From Apostichopus parvimensis (Eukaryota; Echinodermata; Holothuroidea; Aspidochirotida; Stichopodidae): a DNA stretch of 21,441 nt. Both the position numbers and the translations under genes were made by a program. The stretch spans positions 27,443 to 48,883 of the forward strand of contig KN886606.1 in the NCBI GenBank assembly GCA_000934455.1, read 5' to 3'. Below are positions 1-9,600 of this stretch, piece by piece. How positions within the stretch are numbered: position 1 is the first letter of the stretch; each line of letters starts with the position of its first letter. The notes beneath the pieces are model-generated. The model did no database searches and was not told where the DNA came from. It saw nothing but the letters and a program-made list of their open reading frames with translations.

Positions 1-1
1 A

Positions 2-2386
2 ACTTCCACAAGGGATAAATTCAATTCAGGGAGAAAAGATGTCAGGCAAAAATATTTGCACGATGGCAAGGATTACTATGAAACATCCCAAGATCACAGG
101 TTAATATCTTCCAATGTCACCGACTCTACCAGGAATGTCACCGACTCTACCAGGAATGTCAGAAATGTGAGATCAAAGTCGAGAGACAGAAGAAGATTGG
201 AAGAAGAGCAACCTGAGTACAATAATCGCCGTGGCTTCCAAAGTTCTTCAAAAGCTTCCACGTCTCAGCTGAGTTCACATCAAAGTCCAACATTCACTAG
301 TGAACAGGCCCAAGCTGAAGTGGACTTTATGGATAAGGATTACGAAGATACGAGGCATCACGTCGAGGATTCCGGTAGATATGGACATCATACGTCTGAC
401 AGAGAACCTTGGCCCATTTCTAGGATGGAGAAAGATCCTTTGAATCTCAGTTGGGATGAAGAAAAGGAAGAGAGAAGGAGGGAGTCCAATATTTGTGGAA
501 ATTCAGATGAAATTGATAGAGAGGACAGACCTCTGTCAGAATCGAGTATGTCGAGTCCCATCTCTGTGACACGTATTTCTCCCATACACACCACGTCTGA
601 ATATCGGAGTGATTCTTGCAGTAGAACTCGAGGAGTCCATTACAAGAAACAGAATTATGCTAGTCAATCATCTGCTGAAAGGTTGATGATGTCAAATACT
701 CATGGTAAGGCCAACACACGGAAGACTAATAACGAATCAGATGTTTCTTGCAATAATGGACAAAGCTCTCAGCCCAAGGAAGGACAAGATCATATAGGAG
801 AAGTCCAAACTGGTGAGCATATGTCGAAGACTTCCAAGAGGCATTCCTCAGAACAACAGACTGAATATCCTCGGTTAGATTACCATCATAAGTTGGACAT
901 CCCTAACATGCAGTCATCAAGAGCAAGGCATCTAACAAGAAAGGAACACTCTACTGGTGAAGATCCGTTACAGGTGAGAAGGCTCAATGTTCATGAATCT
1001 GTTACGAATCCAGGAGAGAATGTGAGGCATCGAAAAGATTCGTCGAGGAAGAGGCAGTCATTGGATGAGGGACATCGCACTTCTAGGAGAAGATATTCAT
1101 ACGATGAAGATGATCTCAGAGGTAGCATGATTCCTCAAGACTCTGGAAGATTCTCCATGGAAGGGGCATACCAAGAGGCCAGGAAGCATATAGGGAATGA
1201 TAGGCATCATTTACAAAGGGAGAAAGTGCTTTACAAAGGAAGTGAAAATATTAATTGGGCTTACTTATCAGATGAGAGTTATCAAGATTCAGGAGGACAT
1301 TCTCTGGATCATGGTCAGATGGTGGAGAATGCATCAGATGAAGATGAAGGCATGAAAAGTTATCCAACGAAACCAAGAAGAGATGATACCATGTCTGGGG
1401 GGAACTCATCAGACAGTGAGAGTGGTAACGTTTTGCCAAGAAATAAATTTGATGGTGCTTTAAGAAATTCAAAGATTCAGTCACACCAGGAAAATATTAC
1501 GGGTTCGAGAGAAGGTACGAATTTCCAGAGAGAACATGCTAGGTCGGACAACTGGCATCAAACCACCGCATCTCCTCCAAGAGATTACAATTTAGATTCC
1601 AACTATAAAGTTCATAGGAAACATTCTCTACCATCAGAAAGGCATTATACTCCTGGAAGGAATCACAGAGTGAGAGGGACGGAGGAAAGACCAAGGAATG
1701 AGGGAAACATTTATTCCGATCGTAGCAATGTGGAAGAGACAGACAGCAGACATGTGAGACACTTGGCAAGTGACAAAGTTGAAAGTGTTCGATACAGTAG
1801 ACATGATTTAATATATCAATCACCACAGGCAGATCGAGGGCATCACCATTCACAGCCGAGGGCATCGACTTATTTAGAACCCTCGGGAAGGGAAAGATCA
1901 GATCGAAAGCAATCACATGGTGAGAGATTTTCACACGATCAAAGGCTTCAGCATTCCAGGTCCAATGAACAAAGCAGGAACCGATTAAGTTACGACGAAT
2001 CTCAAGAAATTAGGGAGAGTGATGGAAGAAGAAGAAACAGCAGAGAAGAGGAATCATATCAGATGTCACCAGATTACAGGCTTCATCAAAATAAAATGGA
2101 ACCATCATTAAAAGGCATTACCAAACATCAGACTTCAAAGGGGCATCTAAAGAATGCGAGAACCCATTCCAGCATGCAGAACGAAAGACAGAGTGATAGG
2201 AATAAAGAGATTGGGCTAATACAAGGTGTCATTCCTCCAGGCTCGAGCATCATTGGTAGACACAGAACCGGTCACCCTACTTCTTCTGAGAGGGGTGTCA
2301 AGAGGAGTCTTCAAGAAACAGAGGAGATTAGACCCGGGCCTTCTGCTAAGAGGAAAATCAAACCCAAGGAGTCATCTTCCCAACAG
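2..2386 (+). CDS. 3'-proximal giant exon of an unrecognised Ser/Arg/His-rich, probably disordered protein (5' partial)
   Basis: The reading frame is open from base 2 to a strong splice donor, CAG|GTAAGG, at 2386/2387. That is 795 codons ending in phase 0. No in-frame ATG lies near the left edge, so the start and the 5' exons are outside the window. The product is very hydrophilic. It is rich in Ser, Arg, His, Asp, Glu, Gln and Asn, has almost no aliphatic stretches, and shows no recognisable fold, zinc finger, signal peptide or membrane segment. It carries many RS/RR clusters and a lysine-rich nuclear-localisation-like segment, AKRKIKPK (2345-2368), near the end. An in-frame duplication of NVTDSTR lies at 113-154. 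Composition suggests a nuclear or RNA-processing-type disordered protein, but this is inference. I do not recognise the family. Without splicing the frame stops at TAA 2411-2413. The next exon appears to be 3669-3752. Confidence 0.8.
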
Positions 2387-3668
2387 GTAAGGTTTTTCTT
2401 TAATTTCACATAATACTTTGTCTATCAGGAAAGGGACCTTTTTTGTTCTTGTTTTTTTTTTTTTTGAAGTTTTTTTTTTGCCGTTTTTTTTTTTTGTTGT
2501 TCCTTCCTTTTGTTTCGTTTTTTGGCTTTCAGGAGGCTTTTTTTTTTTGTTTTGGTTCTTTTTTAGTTCGGCGGGGTTCAAAAGGAAAAAAATCTTGTAA
2601 CTGATGTAACTCCTAACAGAAAGTTGAGACCATATTTGATGATTCACTTCTGTGTTTGTTTTATTATGCTGAATGAAACCTTTGTAAAGTGTTTAATGGA
2701 GGTCACAGGTCAATTTCGGTCAGGAAACATCAAACATTGAAATTGTTTTATACATGATATTTCAAGGATGAACAGTTTACTTTGTATGTTGGATCATCTG
2801 AGTAATGTACAAAGTTGCAGTGGATTTAGCCAGGCTCTCTCCAAACATCTTGTCTGAAATCAGCATTTTTGATATACCTGACATTTTAGTTTGCAGTGAG
2901 ACGAATTGTTTTTGTTTTATTCCATTGTTCTAATGATTTCTAGGTCTGTCATTGTTATAGTATTAAAAAACCTCTGGCTACTACCATTCATTCTAATAAT
3001 AATGGTGATTTATAACACGCGCATATCCACTTGGATATTCACCAGCTCAAAGCGCTGCAGAGAAAAAGAAAGCAAAAAACAAATGAAACAATTATTGGTT
3101 AAAATTGATGAATGCTTGACGCATAAGATGAGTTTTTTGAACAACAAATATCAGTACACAGGCAATCAGGTCTCATCAACTGGGATCATAACATTTCCGT
3201 ATCTATTCAATTTAATCTTCCCAATTCAAATTTAATATTGATGTTGGAGACTTGGAGTATTGATAAAAGTGTTTCACGAGCCTTTACTATTCATCTAAAA
3301 ATAATGCAGTTTAATCGCTGTACATTGAATAACACCTCCGCACACTGTTGTGTAAAATAAACTTTTGTTAGTTTGACCATTTGGATATGTGGTTAGGATT
3401 CCTGGACTGGGTTGATCAGTTCTTTAGTTTGTGAATGAAAGAGTTATATTTGCTGCAAGTTCAGTATTGTCAGATTATGGACAAGTGTTCTCATTTGCAG
3501 TGTTTTATATTTGCACTTATCAGAATTAAATCCTTCAGTTTATGTTATGGAGAAAGTTGCTGGATTTGACAGAAAGAAAGCTAGAATAAATGGAATGAAC
3601 AGCAAAATCTTCTACATTTTATACCAACATGCATCCCTAATGAGAAAACAATGTTCTTTTCTCCCCAG
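2387..3668 (+). other. Last intron of the Ser/Arg-rich gene
   Basis: The intron runs from GTAAGG at 2387 to a pyrimidine-rich CTTTTCTCCCCAG acceptor ending at 3668. Its 5' part (about 2448-2570) is a T-rich mosaic of long T runs separated by short GC words. The rest is ordinary AT-rich sequence with several short unconvincing open frames on both strands. I cannot exclude a small alternative exon, but the flanking exons already join in phase 0. Confidence 0.65.
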
Positions 3669-3752
3669 TCTCCCACTAGCAAGAGTGATATGGATATCCT
3701 TCAAACAGATTTGGATCTTCGCAAGCTTGTTGCCCGCTTGAAGTATGTGTAG
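3669..3752 (+). CDS. Terminal coding exon of the Ser/Arg-rich protein
   Basis: A good polypyrimidine acceptor ends at 3668. The exon then encodes 27 residues, starting SPTSKSDMDILQ and ending DLRKLVARLKYV, followed by TAG at 3750-3752. Phase 0 matches the donor at 2386, so the join reads ...KESSSQQ|SPTSKSDMD.... The segment has a leucine-rich amphipathic look (about residues 10-24: LQTDLDLRKLVARL), unlike the low-complexity body. It is a plausible short helical C-terminal interaction motif. The splice join is inferred from phase and splice signals only; no transcript evidence is available here. Confidence 0.65.
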   Translation, partial: SPTSKSDMDILQTDLDLRKLVARLKYV

Positions 3753-3754
3753 AT

Positions 3755-3937
3755 GACCAATGAATGAATGCTGGATCCAATACAGTCCTTCGAGCACCAG
3801 TCTTGTTTTGTATTTGACCAATGAATGAATGCTGGATCCAATACAGTCCTTCGAGCACCAGTCTTGTTATGTATTTGACCAATGAATGAATGCTGGATCC
3901 GATCCAGGTCTCTGAGAACCAGTCTTGTTTTGTATTT
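3755..3937 (+). repeat. 61-bp tandem repeat, three copies, at the start of the 3' UTR
   Basis: Copies begin at 3755, 3816 and 3877, each opening with GACCAATGAATGAATGCTGG and ending near CTTGTTTTGTATTT. Copies 1 and 2 are almost identical. Copy 3 diverges in its middle (CCGATCCAGGTCTCTGAGAA in place of CCAATACAGTCCTTCGAGCA). The array starts two bases after the TAG stop at 3750-3752, so it should be transcribed as 3' UTR. Each unit also contains a BamHI-like GGATCC. Confidence 0.9.
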
Positions 3938-4058
3938 GGTATCTGTGGTGGTGGCGACAGTTTGTGCTATAGAATATTTAGTAGTAGTTGCAAAGGAGGG
4001 GATGTGGAGTTAGTGTGGCAAGTGGGTGGGGTGGAGTAAGAGATTTGGCTGTGCTTAA

Positions 4059-4064
4059 ATTAAA
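4059..4064 (+). promoter_or_regulatory. Possible poly(A) signal (ATTAAA) of the Ser/Arg-rich gene
   Basis: ATTAAA, the commonest variant poly(A) hexamer, lies about 310 bases after the stop codon on the + strand. I saw no canonical AATAAA between the stop and this site. The assignment rests on position alone. Confidence 0.3.
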
Positions 4065-4744
4065 CATTTATCAGAATTTGACATTATTTACTGCTGCAGA
4101 AGGGAATTTTAACCAATGTAATTTGTGGAGTGGCCAACTTCAGGTTTTAGTTAATTTTGCATAGTGCAGTTATGAAGAGACAGTGATTGAACGATTTGTT
4201 GTGTCACATTTAGTTCCATATGGAATTTTCTTCCCATAACGTACATTGGATTCATTGCAAACGTAGTGGAAAATGTGAAATATACACTTTTGTGGCAATT
4301 GCTATGGGGCAACCCTTCTTCTTGTCTGGCTATGAAAGAATCTGGTTTTATATACCAAGAATATTATCCTGTAAAGTTTAGAGTCCCACAGAATTTCAGG
4401 GCAGTAATTTCATAGATCTTAATAGTTTGTTAGCTTGGATATGTATATTCCATCTATTGTCATCTTCATACCTAATGCACTAATACTATTACTCTGTGTG
4501 TGTTTGTTAGTGTAACATTATAGAACATATATCAAGTGTAGTTGTTTCTCTACTGCAAAATGTCAATACCGGTGATATTCTTTTATCTCGGACATTTCAG
4601 GACTTGACAATTTTCAAAGGTCCTGATAATGACATGCTGTTACTAACATGGAGCTTTTGACAATGCCTTTAATTTGTAAGCACTTTCCACGAGGACAAGT
4701 CAAATACATTTCTACCAGTTACCATTAAGATAGATTACAAATAT

Positions 4745-4804
4745 GACCTTGACTGATGGAAAATGACCTTGACTAATGGAAAGTGACCTTTACTAATGGA
4801 AAGT
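4745..4804. repeat. 20-bp tandem repeat, three copies
   Basis: Units start at 4745, 4765 and 4785 with the form GACCTTGACTAATGGAAAGT. Copies differ at one to three bases. The array is intergenic. Confidence 0.85.
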
Positions 4805-6214
4805 AGGCAGCTATAGAACTTTTCACCCACCTCCCAGTATACCAAGGAATATTTTTTTGTGTCTTCAAAAACAAGATCTTTAGGACTAGATGAAGTATAA
4901 AAGTTTGATGTCATATAGTCAATTTTTCTCAGATTCTTTTTCCCTTCAATTTTACTTCCCTTTAGTTGAGGTTGCAAAGGTTGGTGGTAAAATGTTAGCT
5001 TTCAGCAACAGCACTGATTAATATCAACATTGAATATATGAAATATGAACAGAGGAAGGGTAAGGAAGAAGGAAGACATATCAGCAGCTAGTGGCAGATA
5101 AATGTCACACATGATACACAATGAACTCCCTGACAAGATGTTTCTAGAATGGAGCAAGATGTTTATTTAGCTGTTTCGAGGAATCGTTCAAACAGAATTC
5201 TCATGACAAGAACCCATGTCATATATGGTAAAGATGATGGTTGTGTGTGCTTCTTTAATATCATAGAGTTAAATGATGTGCCTTAATGTGATATTAAAGT
5301 AAACGAACGTCTTCCATTGGATTATGTTTAAGTCTTTCGTCATCAAACGAAATAGTTAATATCTCTCCAGGAATGGTAGTATAGGAAAGAATTAGGAGGA
5401 CAGAGATGAGATAGCAACTGGTGTATATATATGTAGGAAGTTTATTTATCCCTTCAAAACTTCACATCTTCATTCTTTGTATGACCAAGTAAAATATCTA
5501 CTAACTAGCATAGCTATTGGATATACAAAATCAGCTATCGTATAGCAGTTTGCTATACAGTATGCTATTCAATACGCCATAGCAGTGTGCCATACAATAT
5601 TTGATTTATTCAGATTAGTCATACCCCATTCAAGATTGAAGGAGTCATGGGTAACTGGAATTGCTACCTCGAAACCATTAAATTCTGCCTGTTGAGCAGT
5701 TTTGGTTGGTTTATATTACCGTATACTTAAATGAACTAAACAAAATATTGCCCGGCTATTGCTGGGGCTTGTCTTTTCCCAAATAGTGTATATGCTACAC
5801 CAGGAACTTGTGGCATATCTGTACATGTTTCTACCCAGTCACCTCATGCTGTCTTAACTAACTTATACAAATTCTTATGACTAACTTTTCGTTATCAAAC
5901 TTGTTTCTAGGAAAACAGAACAATCAATCATGGAAGCTCTGTTTTTCCCACCCTCTACCTTCAAGAAAATAAATTGGAACAAAATAAGCAGTCATAACCC
6001 TGTTATAGTTCACTCTCAAAGCTTTGACTGTTAACCTTAAAGAAATTCCCATAGCAATAATAGATGGTCCACAGTTAGCAACTGTAAACTTAAAAGAAAC
6101 TCAACATCATAAATTCTCCATCTTTCCAGGACTATTGTACAAAGCTTTTCCAGTGACACTAGGGCATCAACACTTTTGGAAAAATCATCTGATCTGAAGA
6201 CAAATGAAAAGCAA

Positions 6215-6220
6215 TTTATT
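6215..6220 (-). promoter_or_regulatory. Candidate poly(A) signal (AATAAA) of YARS1
   Basis: TTTATT on the + strand gives AATAAA in the sense of YARS1, about 275 bases after its TGA stop. It is the first canonical hexamer I found downstream of the stop, which would give a 3' UTR of roughly 300 bases. Confidence 0.5.
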
Positions 6221-6495
6221 TTTCATGACCTTTCTATGTCTCCAAGACAGCAGGATCAGCCTGCAATATCCAAAGAGATTTAACTATTGGACATTCATAA
6301 CTAAGTATGCACATATATAAATAATGCACATATATTAATAAGTGGAGATTACATCTCCTATTGCCTCGGTGAAAACTCTTAATCCATGTCCACCTAAGAT
6401 TTATCGCTGATCCAGAAATCAAGCATGTATCAATGGCAAAGTCTCTGAATAACCATCTCTCTCCTTGAAGTAAAATGTCCTATGCATTGCCAAGT
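6221..6495 (-). other. YARS1: YARS1 3' UTR (predicted)
   Basis: This sequence lies between the TGA at 6496-6498 and the candidate AATAAA. It is AT-rich and I see no repeat or structure in it. The extent is inferred from the poly(A) hexamer only. Confidence 0.45.
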
Positions 6496-6606
6496 TCAAC
6501 GTATAGCAGCTCCCTTCAAACTTGCAGACTTCACAAAGCCTAGTTTGGTTTTTAATGGCGAGTCTTTCCACATAGCCACACAATCTTGAGACGTTTTCAA
6601 ATCCAC
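6496..6606 (-). CDS. YARS1: YARS1 terminal coding exon 14 (residues 494-529 and stop)
   Basis: Encodes [36 protein letters not shown] then TGA (6496-6498), aligning end to end with the human tail (ISEECIAQWKQ...SLKGGNIS). The acceptor is a long pyrimidine tract, TTTTTTCAG|GTG. Confidence 0.94.
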   Translation of the reverse strand: MDLKTSQDCVAMWKDSPLKTKLGFVKSASLKGAAIR

Positions 6607-9600
6607 CTGAAAAAAGGAGAAAAATTATAGAAAATAGAATTTCCAACTTTGAAGGTTTTATTATATAATCAGTTGCCATTGAAATTTCTTCAATTTTTTT
6701 TCATATTGTAACGTGTATTCTTACATACGTTCTTCTTTGAAGTGTTAACTGGGTATTATGCAGGTTTAAGATATTCTTTTTCTTTGTTCCAGAATTTTAT
6801 TTATATTTTATATCCATGCCTGACAGGTCTAACATCAAAGTGAATTTTATCAAGTATTGTTGTATGATATTGTAGTTTGTATTATTTTCATGTACATTTG
6901 TAAATTAAAAATGTGAACATATAAAACATTAAGTTGGGTCTTATCTTCCTTGTTTGTATACCTTTCGCACCTTCTCGATTCTTTTACCAAAGCATATCAA
7001 ATCTATGTAATTAAATAACTTCACGTATAATATGAAATTTGAATTGTTTACCATTTATTTCACGCCTTACTAGTTTACTTTCTTATTACCTGTATCTTCT
7101 CAAAGACCTTTTTCTTGGGTTTCAACTCCTCGTCGGGGTCTTTACCTTCGTAACCATCTATGAAGACTCTCTCCCCTGGACTGCTCCCTTCTGGGGGAGA
7201 GAGAGGCTCTATCTGTTTAGGGTCTTCTCTGAAATGAAAAATGTTAATATGTTAAAATCTTTTGGGATGCTTCTAGACCAAAGGTTTACTCAAGCAGTCA
7301 AATCCATATGATAAGCAAGCCATTAGAAAATCCTTTCACTCTGACATCTTGCTTTATGATTTAAACTGAACCAATTTTAATGGGGATTGTAAGTCTGTGT
7401 GTTGAAGGTTGGTTTACAAAAGAAGAATAGACTTTCTCAAAATCTCAAACATTTGCTCATGACATAAAATATAATAAACTAAATTAATTTCTGCCCAGAC
7501 AAAACTGATTTCAAGAGAATTCATGCAGCAAATGCCACAAGTCTGTTGTTTTAAATACTTACATACAGGCACACATAACCATTGCCTGTGATAGAATGCC
7601 TCTCATCTTCTGTGGTTTTAAGTTACACAACATCACTACCATCCTGTCTCTCATCTCCTCCAGAGGGACAGTTCCTGCCAGACCACTGATGACCGTTCTT
7701 GGTTCCTCCTCCCCAATATCTATCTTTTCTAGGTACAAAGAGTCTGCATCTGGATGCTGTCAAAATGAAAAGAAAGACATTGGTGTATTGAACTGTATTG
7801 AAATTGAAATCGTAATGAGTTGGAAAATCCAGAACAGTGAAAAAACTTTCAGCCTCCACCGGGATTTGAACCCGGGCCTCCCGCTTTACATGCGGACACC
7901 CTAACCACTAGGCTATGGACACTGATTGTATGTCCAGAGGTCGTAATTCCACTGTAGGCGTATGTCACCTGTATCGAACAATATTATTTTTGTTTTGGTG
8001 ACATATTTGCCTTACTCAGAGATCAAACATGATTCTAACCAACTCAAAAACATTTGTGATTCCTAAAGCCGGATCTCGAAAGAGATACTTAAAACAGACT
8101 TTTGTTAATAAAATGGAGGTAAACGACAAAGGCAAATGAATATATAAAAATGAAAACATAATGAGAAGGAAAATCCAGAACAGTGAAAAAACTTCCAGCC
8201 TCCACCGGGATTCGAACCCGGGCCTCCCGCTTTATATACGGAACCATAATCACTAGGCTATGGACGCTGATTGTATGTCCAGAGGTTCAAAACCGGTAAG
8301 GAAGATCATAATTCCACTGTAGGCTGCCGTCACCTGTATCGAACAATACTAGTTCTGTTTTGGTGACATATTTGCCTCATCAGGCGAAGGTAGGAATCGA
8401 ACCCCCAGATCTTGTGTCACAGACCAAAGTCCGTACCACTCGACCACATTGATTCTATTGGTGTGTGAATGCATATAAATTGGCTTTGTATAACTGTCAA
8501 TGAGGGCGTATTACCCAAGTTTTATGATTGTACAGAGTGCACCCCTGGTGCTTTGAATCTGGCAATTTACACAGCATAACCACTCTCTATAGGCAAGCCA
8601 AGCCGTAAATAAGAAATGAATGTGTAGCAAGTGGTATGACAGATATAAATAGAGCAGAAGCTTACACTAGATTTGAAGACCACTCATAACCTTAAAAACC
8701 AATCACGGTTTAATAGTCCATAACTAACCATTTCTGCCGAGATGATTTTTCCGACCCTCAAATCTAATCTTGATGGAATGATCTCCTCTGGTTCAGCCTG
8801 TGGGTTGCCTCCTTTACCTTCTGCAAATTAAGAAAAATCCAGTTTGTTTGGAGGGAAAGAGATTCATTTGAAGCAACTACACTGTAACTCAAGTGCCAAC
8901 GTGCTGGCCTTTACCCCACCGCTACTCCTTAGCCCCTCCCCCAACCCTTCTGAACAACTGAATAGATCTAATAATGATGTTTAAGAAAAACATTGTCTTA
9001 CTGACTATGTTACTGTCCCTATAACATAATAACCATGCAACTTTTTGGTAGCTATGCAATTTTGGCCGGACACTCGAACAAAACAATGACCTGAGGTTTA
9101 ATATGTCCTATGCTCTATAAACTCAGCTATTTAACCATGATTTTGGACAGACCCAATTGCTCATTTCTTTGCTAAAGACCTCACTAGAAACCATGTTATC
9201 AATGATCATATCCACTTTTAAATTTAATAAAAACCAACAATATTTTGCACTGGTATTGTCAGTACAAACAGTTCCTAACATTGGTCCGATAGAAACATGA
9301 TATTCATACTGCTCGTACTGACAATACGAGTGCTCTGAAGCGGGACATGACAGTGCAGTATAGAAAACATTGTCCCAACTGGGTGACAAAGGGGTTGTAG
9401 TCATGGCAATCACAGATAACTCTTTTTTCCAAGCAAAAACAGATTTATGAAATATTCTGGCCATGACTCTCTGATGTCAGAAACGGGCCAATAATCTTGA
9501 TACTGTTTATATAAATTAAAATTAACATCATGTATAATCTATGTCTGTACTAATTCACTGGCACACAACTTAATGAAGTTTATTTTCTAAAATGGATTTG

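Larger units (their letters stand above)
3938..6194. other. 3' UTR remainder and intergenic region between two convergent genes
   Basis: This region separates the 3' ends of the + strand Ser/Arg-rich gene and the - strand YARS1. I find no convincing coding exon, only short open frames without codon bias or homology that I recognise. It holds a 20-bp tandem repeat at 4745-4804 and an imperfect duplicated segment near 5540-5602 (TAGCAGT-TGC-ATAC words). The remainder is unremarkable AT-rich DNA. Confidence 0.6.
7757..8728 (-). other. YARS1 intron 11, largely occupied by SINE sequence
   Basis: GT-AG intron between exons 11 and 12. Two related elements (about 7803-8015 and 8153-8375), both in gene-sense orientation, fill most of it. 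An additional tRNA-like unit lies at 8384-8455. Beyond 8456 I see nothing notable. Confidence 0.75.

Noticed and set aside
1539..1934. 131-codon minus-strand frame opposite the giant exon
   Set aside because: It is a shadow of the + strand coding exon, with no start context or homology that I recognise.
2372..2647. Lysine-rich minus-strand 91-codon frame and its phenylalanine-rich + strand counterpart
   Set aside because: Both are translations of the T-run mosaic in the intron; homopolymers leave such frames open by composition.
3612..3882. Two similar minus-strand frames (IQNKTGARRTVLDPAFIHWS type)
   Set aside because: They are antisense translations of the 61-bp tandem repeat and share its period.
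8384..8455. Functional Ser or Leu tRNA gene
   Set aside because: A- and B-boxes are present but the acceptor arms do not pair and no 5-bp anticodon stem with a 7-base loop forms.
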